64,000 bases of DNA from Siccibacter colletis (GTDB taxonomy: Bacteria; Pseudomonadota; Gammaproteobacteria; Enterobacterales; Enterobacteriaceae), in assembly GCF_000696575.1 (NCBI RefSeq), contig NZ_JMSQ01000006.1:434001-498000 (forward strand), read 5' to 3'. Shown one piece after another: positions 48,275 to 57,758 of this stretch. Numbering within the stretch: position 1 is the first letter of the stretch; each line of letters opens with the position of its first letter. The position numbers and the translations under genes are program-made. The notes below the pieces were generated by a model. That model worked only from the letters and a program-made list of their open reading frames with translations. It was not told the DNA's origin and did no database searches.

Positions 48275-48391
48275 GTTGATAAACATAATGGTGGTTCTTA
48301 GAAGGCTGCAGACATTATAACAAGCTTTGTAATGGAATCACCAGAATACGCATATTTGATGAAATATAATAGAAATAAGCGATTGATATGA
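48275..48391 (+). pseudogene. Toxin C-terminal remnant, module 3, with amber stop
   Basis: Frame VDKHNGG-S-stop-KAADIITSFVMESPEYAYL, ending at TGA 48389-48391. Rhs/CdiA toxin ends often read HNGG-x-WKxAD, so the TAG at 48299 probably replaces TGG. The end overlaps the next ATG as ATGA. The rest of the 48069-48387 gap shows no other coding signal. Confidence 0.5.
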
Positions 48392-48837
48392 AGCTGTCTT
48401 ACAGGATAACAAAATATACAGATAAACATGACAATGGGAGCTATTATAGTCATGATCAAGAATGGAGCAGTTTTTTTGATGTAGGCTCTAAAGTAACCTT
48501 GCAGGAGTACATTGCGGTAGAAGAATTATATGTTAATTTTTTGATGGATGCATGCAAATTTTACAAAGTAACGGCTTTACAGATTGTAGGGCTGGAGGTC
48601 AATGGATCGACTGAATATGAAGACATGTTGATTTTAGATATAGGTAGTATACCACAGATAGTTAGAGATATACTCCGAGGAAAAATTTGGGCTAAATTAG
48701 TGTCACCATATTTGGAGTTCCATTTTGGATATGATTTTTACATTTATTTTTTATGTGAGGATTATAAAGAGATGTTCATTACAACTGTCGACACACCTTT
48801 AACAGTAGATGCTTATATTTCACCGTACCTTAATTAA
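48388..48837 (+). CDS. Putative immunity protein of module 3
   Basis: 149-aa acidic cytosolic protein with no family recognised. The ATG overlaps the stop of the toxin remnant just described, the tight coupling usual for toxin-immunity pairs. It should be read as the surviving half of a decayed module. Confidence 0.6.
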   Translation: MKLSYRITKYTDKHDNGSYYSHDQEWSSFFDVGSKVTLQEYIAVEELYVNFLMDACKFYKVTALQIVGLEVNGSTEYEDMLILDIGSIPQIVRDILRGKIWAKLVSPYLEFHFGYDFYIYFLCEDYKEMFITTVDTPLTVDAYISPYLN

Positions 48838-48935
48838 CATAAATACAGTTAGGTTCATTATCCAGCACATCTTATAGCATGCATTATTATGATGATTTTT
48901 AGCAGTGTGGGGATAACACGAAGAATGTAAACCGG

Positions 48936-49432
48936 TGCTACTGCGGCGCTACTTAGCCGGCCCCGCCAATGAGTAAGTGCACTGCGACCTGCGCTACCCC
49001 GGCCAGTTGTACGACTCGGAAAGCGGGTTATTCTACAACCGCCATCGCTACTACGATCCGGAGGCCGAGCAGTACATTTCCCCGGACCCGCCAGGGCTAA
49101 AGATGGATTGCGCACGCAGGGGTATGTGCATAACCCGCTGGGTTAACCCCCGGATGTTCAAGTAATCATACTGATAACGTTAAGAAGAAGTAAACTCTGC
49201 TGAAATTGGGGATATGGTGAGAACGCCATCCTCGCACCCTGGTGATTTTACTAAAATTCGTGGAGGTGACTTTAAGAACACCAATACCGGGGAAATATGG
49301 AGTAAAAGTAATACTCAACATAGCGATAAGATTGGGGAATGGAAGGTCGGTATTGGGAAAAATGCGCCATCACCTCCCAAAAAAATAACAGTAGGTATGA
49401 ATGATGGGAAAATTATCAAAATTGACAAATAA
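48936..49432 (+). pseudogene. Displaced Rhs C-terminal module 4
   Basis: 48936-49145 is a broken copy of the rhs core end ([20 protein letters not shown], then [17 protein letters not shown], frame lost after). A short toxin end follows, open from ~49188 to 49432: FTKIRGGDFKNTNTGEIWSK, HSDKIGEWKVG, DGKIIKIDK. The pattern suggests a small nuclease-type toxin end (basic, with a conserved His), family uncertain. Confidence 0.7.
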
Positions 49433-49985
49433 ATATTTTAACTTGAATGATTTGAACTTCGATAGTTTTAGTCAATCGAAAAATTGGGTGGGATATTTTG
49501 AACGTAAGGAGTCTTTTTATTATGATTATGTAGAAAGATCTGTTTCGCATGTCATTGACTATTTTCAACCTGATAGTACTTTATACATTACCCTGTCTGC
49601 TTTATCTTATGATGATGAGCGCGAACAGGATCTAACAGTCATAAGTGATTACCGCGATATTTACAATAAAGCAAAAAAACGTAGGCTTCTTCATCCACTA
49701 ACTGAAGAATACAATTCATTTTTATATGGTGAGTCCAGACTGCCTGTGGCGGATATCATCTTAGGTGTAAATGATAAATTCACATGGGATCTTTGCAGGC
49801 TATTTATGATACATGGTGGGGTACTGGGTGAGGTTCTTTTTATAGCATTCATAAATCACGGTGTTATTGTTTATCCGCATAAAGATACTGGCTTCGGAGT
49901 TATATCGATGACCCATGAGCTAAGTCATGCGAAGGATTTTTTAAAAGCAGTATCTTTAGATGAGGAATTTAGCGTCCACATGTAA
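49404..49985 (+). CDS. Putative immunity protein of module 4
   Basis: 193-aa cytosolic protein (one residue longer from ATG 49401). It overlaps the last 29 nt of the toxin end in another frame. Contains GVIVYPHKDTGFGVISMTHE, a pattern I have seen in immunity proteins but cannot name. AT-rich. Confidence 0.6.
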   Translation: MGKLSKLTNKYFNLNDLNFDSFSQSKNWVGYFERKESFYYDYVERSVSHVIDYFQPDSTLYITLSALSYDDEREQDLTVISDYRDIYNKAKKRRLLHPLTEEYNSFLYGESRLPVADIILGVNDKFTWDLCRLFMIHGGVLGEVLFIAFINHGVIVYPHKDTGFGVISMTHELSHAKDFLKAVSLDEEFSVHM

Positions 49986-50060
49986 ATATGAATCTATCAA
50001 TGAGTGATGTTAAAATTTAGCATCACTATTTCATCCTGCTAGTTTAAATGCAGAATATTA

Positions 50061-50388
50061 CCAGACGTTTCGTCTCAACGTTATCGGACAGATCACCTTC
50101 GAACGGCGGGATTAAAACAGCGAACGCCAGGCGCGTCTGTTTGGCTCCGACAGCGAGCATAACCGATGCGACGTGGGCTATGGCGCACCGGGTGCGACGC
50201 GCCAGATACAAATGAAATATTAAGGTCTAAAGGTTCTGAATAGAAGAAATCCTGCAGGTAAGAATTGTTGGTTTGAACATCCAGATGGACATCCTGATGC
50301 GGGAATGCCGGGTGCTCCTGAGCATCATAGTGGCGGCCATATACACTCTGTAAATTCTAAAGGCGAAGAGGCAATATTTTTATGGTAA
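50061..50388 (+). pseudogene. Displaced Rhs C-terminal module 5
   Basis: 50061-50210 is a degenerate copy of rhs core 42402-42550 with an in-frame stop (CGGGATTAAAACAG replaces CGGGATAAAAACCG). It is joined to a 54-codon toxin tail, 50224-50388, with CWFEHPDGHPDAGMPGAPEH and HSGGHIHS, a His-rich nuclease-like end. Confidence 0.7.
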
Positions 50389-50995
50389 AAAATGAACGAT
50401 TCATAACTTTCCCTGCTCCTGAATGGAATCTTCCCTATGTGAAAAATAATAATGATGATTTCTATTGTTATTGTGTTTGCTATCAATACGATTTCGATGA
50501 TTCAGGCTATGGCCCGTATGGACTGACTACAAATAGCGCTGCTAACCTTGTTGGCGATTTTTTTAAAGATGGCTTGTTGACTTATAGTGAATCCCATAAA
50601 AATAAATTGGCACTCCATAAGTTTAGTTCCAGAAAGGGGCTTTATTTATTCTCGCGGAAAAAAAGGTCACTAATCTATATAACGAATGCACATTATATGC
50701 TAGTAATCTGGTCAAGTCTGAAATACTCAAGAAAAGAGGCGTTAAGATTGAATCGACACCCACCAAACCTCTGGTGCTTTCGTATCTACAAAAGGTTGAA
50801 CGAAGCGTTGAGGATATTGCTGAGATAATGCATCAGGGTTATGGTGTCATGATAGTTAACTATTATATGCCTCAGGCGGGCGAGACTTTAATGTTTTTCG
50901 AGAAAGTAAGTTTCGATGCATTTATGACTAAAATAAAAAACAAGGGTATTGGTTTAGTGCATTTTGACTCGATTGATGAACTTAAAGCATGGTGA
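50382..50995 (+). pseudogene. Immunity gene of module 5, frameshifted
   Basis: The ATG at 50382 overlaps the toxin stop. The frame from 50382 looks genuine to ~GLYLFSRKK, after which the coding-like reading continues in the +2-shifted frame (VTNLYNECTLYASNLVKSEI ... IGLVHFDSIDELKAW, stop 50995). The switch lies at or near the A7 run at 50658-50664, a slippage-prone site, so it is a real frameshift or a base-call error. Repaired length ~204 aa; family not recognised. Confidence 0.65.
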
Positions 50996-51094
50996 GCAAG
51001 TAATTCTGAAATAACTTTATCTGACTTGTAAGTAAAATTTTCATGAATTCATTAAAATCAAACCAGCCAGGCTAATTATGGATAATCATTGCAA

Positions 51095-51562
51095 ATGATA
51101 TGCCGTTTTCGAAAAGAAAGAGAACTTTTGTACCGCAGTGCTCAAAAAAAATTGAAGTTACCGGGACTGCAAAATAAAATAGCAAATCTGCTGGGTGATA
51201 TAGGTATTAAGTCATTCTTAAGTCTAAGTGAAACGGATGAAATAGTTGAGCAAGCACTAAGGAATAATTTTTTTTACCATGAGGAGTTTGCGTTTTCGAG
51301 CTTAAATGATACGTGGAGGTATATTGAAGGGAAAATGCAAGAAACTGATTGTTATCTTTTAGTAGACACTGACTGGCAGTACTGCGGGGCGATTGTTGTT
51401 GATAAAGAGTTTCGTCTTTCAGATGATTTCAACTTTGATGATGTTGTATGTGATGAGCTGCGATTCTTTTCGAGGGAGGGAGATAAAGTCGCAACGGTTG
51501 ATTTCAGCAACTCCATAAATGATGATACATATACATGTTCTTATACTGAGTATGAGAAGTGA
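51095..51562 (+). CDS. Putative orphan immunity protein
   Basis: 155-aa cytosolic acidic protein (ELLYRSAQKKLKLPGLQNKI near the start; WQYCGAIVVDKEFRLSDDF in the middle). Start uncertain: ATG 51095 has little ribosome-site support, while an out-of-frame ATG at 51078 encodes MDNHCK then stops, so the N-terminus may be frameshifted. No adjacent toxin end. Confidence 0.45.
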   Translation: MICRFRKERELLYRSAQKKLKLPGLQNKIANLLGDIGIKSFLSLSETDEIVEQALRNNFFYHEEFAFSSLNDTWRYIEGKMQETDCYLLVDTDWQYCGAIVVDKEFRLSDDFNFDDVVCDELRFFSREGDKVATVDFSNSINDDTYTCSYTEYEK

Positions 51563-51624
51563 AATGCTTTTTCTCCACGAATATTAGAGCCCCTGTAGTC
51601 ACATACAAAAAAATAGAGGTTTAT

Positions 51625-52015
51625 ATGAAAAACCACACTTTTTATTTTTATGAGAATGATGAAGCCATGCAGTAAATTTTAACCTTCATGCTTTTGATGG
51701 AGTGAGTATTCGTGTTATTTTCTGTAGCCCGAATCCAGTGATGGAAAAATGATTGATGATATAAACTTCTTGGTTGAATATCAAAATGAGTTTTTTAATC
51801 TATCAAAGGTTAGCATATCAATATATGTTACCAGGGATTACAATGCTGGAAGTATTACGTTTAAATTAACTAAGATTTATATTTTGCCTATATGAATAAT
51901 TGATTCGGCTTCGTTTTTGAATGGGGTGGAGACACTGAGCACGGTACAGGTATCAGATTTCTGGTCTGTCGATAAAAATCAGGAAGTCAGAGGTTTCTTT
52001 TTCATAATGTAAAAT
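51625..52015 (+). pseudogene. Decayed immunity-gene remnant
   Basis: Broken coding-like stretches: MKNHTFYFYENDEAMQ-stop, then FDGVSIRVIFCSPNPVMEK-stop, a 48-aa piece from ATG 51749, and SFLNGVETLSTVQVSDFWSV ending near 52010. Together they read as one small cytosolic gene broken by several stops and shifts. Confidence 0.4.
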
Positions 52016-52111
52016 GTCGCATAAGACCGTTTCGAATATTCCCTCAGGGAAAGATTTTAAAGCTAACACGAGATGCAACTTTCAGAAATCAGACTGAAAA
52101 TGGAGTCCTGA

Positions 52112-52300
52112 AATGAAACCTCTGCCGATATAGAAGCAAACAAAGGCTCGTCTTATTATGTGCACGACATGGGGAAAACTATCGGTTATAATAATGGTCA
52201 ACCGACGCTGTTTATTCGTGTGGAAGTCACTAATAGACCTAATCCAGAATTTCATGGTCATCCAATATCACAGGATGATCATAATAATTATTTAAGGTGA
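52112..52300 (+). pseudogene. Displaced toxin C-terminal remnant, module 6
   Basis: 62 codons without start, ending GSSYYVHDMGKTIGYNNGQP, then RVEVTNRPNPEFHGHPISQD and NYLR. GHPIS near the end is typical of a group of Rhs/CdiA nuclease-like ends. Its stop is 3 nt before the next ATG. Confidence 0.55.
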
Positions 52301-52303
52301 AAA

Positions 52304-52801
52304 ATGAACATTGTTCGCTGGCTAATAAAAAACCACCCTCTGGATAAAATGTTTGTCCCGTCAGGTTGGTTGATAGCGAAAAATAATCTTATCAAACTTG
52401 ACGCTGGTTTTTTAAATCAGATTCCTGGCGTAGAGGATAGGTTTTTAGTCAAGGAAAATTTCTTTTCATCTTGTATATTTTATGCTAGTCACGAATTTCT
52501 AAATGATAATTTATTGTTTAAGTCTGTTATTGACGTCGAGTGCGTTATTAATAGAGATGAAAAGCGTGAGGCCATCATTAATTCATATTATGTTGTTAGT
52601 TATAATATTTACAAGGGAAAGTCAAAAAAACATATTTTCGGCTATGATATAAAGTGTGAAAGTCCTGAGTTACTGGCTACGGAGTTAAATTTTATTTTAT
52701 GGTTTCATTCTTGGGTGCTCACGGATGAACTAAATGGTGGAATTGTTGAAAGCGAGATGCTTGATATGTTAAGTAAAGCAAGGTCAAATTCATGCTCTTA
52801 A
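52304..52801 (+). CDS. Putative immunity protein of module 6
   Basis: 165-aa cytosolic protein with aromatic-rich segments (ENFFSSCIFYASHEFL; LNFILWFHSWVLTDEL). The ATG at 52304 follows TTAAGGTGAAAA and directly succeeds the toxin remnant. Family not recognised. Confidence 0.6.
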   Translation: MNIVRWLIKNHPLDKMFVPSGWLIAKNNLIKLDAGFLNQIPGVEDRFLVKENFFSSCIFYASHEFLNDNLLFKSVIDVECVINRDEKREAIINSYYVVSYNIYKGKSKKHIFGYDIKCESPELLATELNFILWFHSWVLTDELNGGIVESEMLDMLSKARSNSCS

Positions 52802-52965
52802 GGGAGTAAGGATATCACTATTATAATGGCTTAATTCCGATATTATTACGGATTCACTGCCGAGCGGAATCTCCCCCTTTATTACGCTTTATCACAACCC
52901 CTCATCTTTGCCTCATTCTACAACTAAAAATATCAAGAACCATTATTCACTACAAGGACGTTACT

Positions 52966-55900
52966 ATGCTCCCCCTGTTTAAAAAAAAGACCCTCCCTGA
53001 GCTTATCAAAGCAGGTCGACTGCGAGCTGTTCGCCATATCATCAATGCCGATAATTGTTGCGAGCCGGACGGTCATGGCATCGCACCGTTGCAATACGCA
53101 TTGCAGTATCGGCAGGCAAAAATCGTTATTTACTTATTTTCGCTTGGATGCTCGCTTGATAACGAGCCTGACACGCTGATTAGCGAATGTCTCAGGCAGG
53201 GGGACTATAAAATGGTTGAAGTGCTATGCAATCATGGGCTGGCGCTACCAGCCTGTCTTGATGGCCTTCCACTTCTCCATCAGTTGATACTCAACCCGAA
53301 GGTAAAACGAGAGCATTTTACTCTCCTGACAGGCGTGGGTGCGAATATCAACCATATCGATACCCAAATAACACAAATGACAGTGCTGGCCTGGTATGTA
53401 AGCCAGCAGAATATTCGTATCAATACATTAACAGTGCGCTGGTTAATCGAGCTGGGCGCAGACGTTAATCTCGCGTCAGAGCCGATCAAAGCACCACTCT
53501 GGCAAGCACTTAATAACCCTGAATTACGCGACACGCAGGAAACCATGTCAGTGACACGGTTTGGCAGTGTACTGAATGAACTCGTAAAAGGCGGCCTCAG
53601 CTTTGATCTTGATCTGGAACGTTACGGTTTCAAATGCCTTGCAATGCAGCCTCTTTATCAGACACGCTATAACGGATTTATTCAACTGCTGGAAGCGGGT
53701 ATGCCCGTGCCTGAAACGGCGAAAGAGGAATTAGGTAGTTATCTGGGGTCAGGCCGCTTCGGTAAAAACGGCGTAAAAAAACTGCTCAAAATCGATCGTG
53801 AACGTGGCCTTAATTTGCCGATGAGCATTCTCATTTATGATATTCCTCAGCAAAAAAAAGTAGTCGAGGCGTTGAATGACGGCGATACGCGAATCAACAC
53901 GATGTTCAGCGATCTGGTCTTAGCCATAAATCACCGTATCGATGATAAGTTGTTTATGTTGGGGAGCCTGCTTAAAAAAGGAGCCGACATCAACACACCA
54001 ACAAAATTCAGCGGCTATCGTTTTAGTCCATTGCAGATTGCAGTGTGCCAGCATCGTGAAATTGAAGATGCCGAGAAACTAATCGCCTGGCTACTTGATC
54101 ATGGCGCTGCAATCGAGTGTCACGGTTATTCAGCATTACACCTTGCGGTCTGGCTGGATAATACCGCCCTGGTTCGATTGCTGTTTCAACATGGTGCTGA
54201 CCTGCAGTGGCAGGATGAGAATAAAGGTACCGTACTCTCTTATCTGGTTTCATGTAATCCCTGGCGTGCACAGTCAACATCCACAGAGGCTGCCATGATG
54301 TTACGCCAGCTTGGTCTGCTATGGCGCACTAAAGGGATGACATTACCGCTTGCGGATAATATCTACTTCAACGCTGATAAATGGGGAGAGTTTGAGGAGC
54401 ATAAACCTTTAGGCGTGATATTTGCGAGTTATCGCCCGGTCAACAGTATTACGCTTGTCAGGGCACTCCTCGATAGTGGTTGGCCAGTTAATCAGGTTAT
54501 GACCACCGGCACTTTTAGCGGGAATATAGTGGCTTTTATGTTGCGCTATCTGAAATTCAATGAAGACATCAGCCCACTGCTGGAAAACCTGCCCGAACCG
54601 CTTGATGTTAATTCGCCAGAGTCAGGCGATCCCGTATGGCAAGCCATCAGTAGCATGGCATCACCGAACACATTTACGCGGTTATTGCCATTACTGGATA
54701 ATATCAATCGCACCATTCGCGTCCACAAAGATAACGGCAGAGGTGGGCAATATATAGATCTCACTTATCTGCTTCATCTGCTCGATTTCCATTATTCCGA
54801 GTCTAAGCCAGCGATGCGAACCTGGCAGGTAGAGATCTGCCGGATGTTGCTTGACCAGGGTGCCAGTCCTGATGTTGTCGCGCAATGGGGGCCAGTCAGG
54901 TCTGACGATAGAGGATTTCTACGGAATGCATGGACTGCGCTTGAGTGGTCGGTTTATGCAAAAAATTTCGACATTTTCAGGCTGCTCCTCGATCGTGGCG
55001 CAAATCCGCACCGTGCTACCTGCGTCATGAAAGAACAGTTAGTTCATTTGCTCTGTTTGCGCGCCAGCGCTGAACCGCCTGAAACCATCATCCGCCATCT
55101 TGATGAACTTGAACGTCGCGGTCTTTTGGATATCGCAGCGCTAAATGGAACCAATGCGACGCCTTTGCTTAACGCGGTGTCGAAGTGCCAGATCCCCCTG
55201 ATGCGTTATCTTATTGCGCGCGGCGCGAAACTGGATGTTTTTGGCGGGTTTGATAATTCAGGGACGCTGCATCGGGCAATCAGTAACTGGAACTGGGTGA
55301 ATAAAAACACCCGGCGCGAGGCGGTCGAGCTGTTGCTCGATGCGGGTACCGATCCTAATCTGCGCGATCCGAACGGGGATTTGCCACTGATTGTTGCGGC
55401 GGAATATGGCAGCGTCACTGCCCTTGAGGTGCTGCTTTCCAGAGGCGCAGATCCAACACTGACACTGCCGGACGGTCAGACAGCCTTGCACCGTGCCGTC
55501 GCAGGTGCTGACAGCTACGATAGTTATCCCGACGGGGAGGACGGGCCACGTGGCGAGCATCCGCTTGATGAAAAACTAAAAATTACGTCCTTCGACAAAC
55601 TTATCGAAGCAGGGGTGGATATTAATGCCGTGGATAATGATGGCAACACGCCGTTGAACATGGCGATCTAGAACGACCGGCCCGCCTTTGTAAAAGCACT
55701 GCTGGAAAGAGGCGCCGCGTGTAATAAGCCGGATGGCGATGGCTATTCTCCGCTCATGCTGGCCGTCAGGTATGGGTCACCTCTCATAGTACATACATTA
55801 CTGAAGCATGCTGATGCGAGCCAGCTTCTGTCGTTTATCAGTAATGACGGTAGCACTGTGTTGCATGCAGTGTGCCTGCGCGAGGATCGCACCACCGCAG

Positions 55901-56295
55901 AGAAACTATTCCGCATACTTGAGATAAAGTTTGCCCCTGCCTGGAAAACGAACGAACACGGCATAACGCCACTACACTATGCGGCGTGGAAAGGCCATGT
56001 CGGGATCGTTGACGGCTGCTGCAAGCGTGGCGTGGATGTCAATACAGCGGATAGCAGCGGCAACACGGCGCTCCACACGGCCATAATGTTTGATACGGGC
56101 GCTACCAGCGAAGCGGATGTGCTCAACATTGTTACTACTCTGATTACCGCCGGGGCCGATCCGTCAGCCGTCAATGCGCAGGGCGAGACGGCGCTGTCGC
56201 TGGCTGCCCAGCGTAACTTACCCAGCGTAACTGCATTCATCACCCGAATTACCACAGCGCTACCTCCACATCACACCACCACGCTGCTGTCGTGA
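52966..56295 (+). pseudogene. Large ankyrin-repeat protein, interrupted by amber codon
   Basis: Continuous frame of ~1109 codons with one TAG at 55669-55671. The N-terminal 901 aa already contain many ankyrin repeats (HGIAPLQYALQYRQAKIVIY, GYSALHLAVWLDNTALVRLL, TALHRAVAG, INAVDNDGNTPLNMAI). After the TAG the same frame goes on with NDRPAFVKALLERGA and further repeats (GITPLHYAAWKGHVGIVD, SGNTALHTAI, GETALSLAAQ). CAG to TAG is the simplest origin. No signal peptide; probably cytosolic, perhaps binding T6SS cargo or toxins. Start at ATG 52966 behind CAAGGACGTTACT. A truncated 901-aa product may still be functional. Confidence 0.8.
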
Positions 56296-56362
56296 TTTTT
56301 ACACCTTTATTTTCATTGCCGGTCCTGGGCCGGCTCTATCTGTCAATTGACAAGGAATCACC

Positions 56363-57322
56363 ATGAAACACCATTCGCTCACTTTAGCGCTCATCTCCTG
56401 CAGCGCGACTTTCGCCTGTTCACAGCAAGCACTCGCCGCCAGCGGTGTTACCGCCCCGTGGAAAACCATCGACGGCAAAGTGGTCTTTCAGCCAAATGAA
56501 AACACCCCACCGCAGCCGTTGACCGGGGCCGATGCGAATGCCTTTGCCGCCATCTATACCGGTGGCGATACCAATATTGCGCAGTCGCAGGGCTATTTTT
56601 ACTGTAACGGCCAGACGTTGCCGAAGGGGTTCAACCCGGACAGCGCAACCGTGAATGAAAACTTCCTGTTCTCGAACGTCGGTTCCTTTGCCAGCTGTGA
56701 GAAAACCGCCGTAACGCTGGATGCGGAAACCTTCCATGCGCTGGCGTTCCCGTACTACACCGACGGCAAAACCGTGGTTACCATTAGCGGTAGTCTGGTG
56801 GAAGGGGCGGATGCGGCCAGCTTTACCGTGCTGAGGCAAAACCAGGCGAAAGATAAATCGCACTATTTCTTTAACGCCGGGGAAGATGTGACGCTGCCCG
56901 TGACCAAATCTGCCCACGCCTTTGCGCCGTGCTACGGCTGGGCCGATGTCGACGGCACGCTCTATTACGAAGGGATCAAGCAGCCTCATGCCGATGGCGC
57001 AACCTTCCGCTGCTTCTCGTTCAGCAATGCGGCGGATAAACACGGCTTTTACAGCGGCGGAGGCAAAGTCCTGGCGCTATTCCCGAAAGGCGTGGTCCCT
57101 GATCAGATCCGCGCCATTGATGAAGACGTCTATACCGACGGCAAGCACGTCTGGTTCGTCTCGGTTCGCGGCATGCTGCTGGAAGGCCTTGATGCGAAAC
57201 ACGTTAAAGTTGACAGCGCAATGGGCGATATAGAAGTAAGCGACGGCGCCGTCACCTGGCAGTGCCCGTCAATGGGGATCGTAGGTGAACCGCGCTGCAA
57301 AAAAGTGATGCCGGAGGCCTGA
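56363..57322 (+). CDS. Exported DKNYY-like repeat protein
   Basis: 319 aa with a signal peptide (1-25, ending ALA). The mature part has recurring YTDGKTVV-, YTDGKHVWF-type and GADAASFTVL-type units, like the DKNYY family, whose function is unknown. Paired cysteines suggest periplasmic disulfides. GC-rich, unlike the immunity cluster, so a longer-term resident. Start behind ACAAGGAATCACC. Confidence 0.7.
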   Translation: MKHHSLTLALISCSATFACSQQALAASGVTAPWKTIDGKVVFQPNENTPPQPLTGADANAFAAIYTGGDTNIAQSQGYFYCNGQTLPKGFNPDSATVNENFLFSNVGSFASCEKTAVTLDAETFHALAFPYYTDGKTVVTISGSLVEGADAASFTVLRQNQAKDKSHYFFNAGEDVTLPVTKSAHAFAPCYGWADVDGTLYYEGIKQPHADGATFRCFSFSNAADKHGFYSGGGKVLALFPKGVVPDQIRAIDEDVYTDGKHVWFVSVRGMLLEGLDAKHVKVDSAMGDIEVSDGAVTWQCPSMGIVGEPRCKKVMPEA

Positions 57323-57353
57323 GGTTGCCACTTCAACCTTTATAAGGACGTTT

Positions 57354-57758
57354 ATGAAAACGACGCTGTTATTCCTGCTGGCCTGTACCGCTTTCAGCGC
57401 CAGCGCCGACTGCTGGGTAGTCACTAACTTCAACGGTGAATTCACCAGCGGGCGCAACGAGTGGAAGTTCGAGCGGCTCAGTAAGCCAAACTACACCCTG
57501 CATATCGCCATCGACGGTAAAAAAGCCTCCATCACGGCGGGGCCGGGTACGCAGCAAGGCGAGCCGCGCGCGTTAACCATCCTCAGCCCGACCGCGCTCA
57601 ACAGCTTTCGCAGCAACGACGGGGTAACCGAAACGGAAAACTTTGCTATCCAGAATGACAAGGTGTTTTACAGCTCGGTGATCCAGAATGTGCGTGGCAC
57701 CGAAGAAGCCGGCGTGATTGTCATGGTCGGCGACGTTGCCGGCAAGTGCCAGGGCTAA
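57354..57758 (+). CDS. Small exported protein, unknown
   Basis: 134 aa; signal peptide 1-18 (SASA) and two cysteines, at the mature start (ADCWVVTNFNGE) and near the C-terminus (GKCQG). No family recognised. It follows the DKNYY-like gene by 31 nt with a good ribosome site (TATAAGGACGTTT), so the two are probably co-transcribed. Confidence 0.65.
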   Translation: MKTTLLFLLACTAFSASADCWVVTNFNGEFTSGRNEWKFERLSKPNYTLHIAIDGKKASITAGPGTQQGEPRALTILSPTALNSFRSNDGVTETENFAIQNDKVFYSSVIQNVRGTEEAGVIVMVGDVAGKCQG

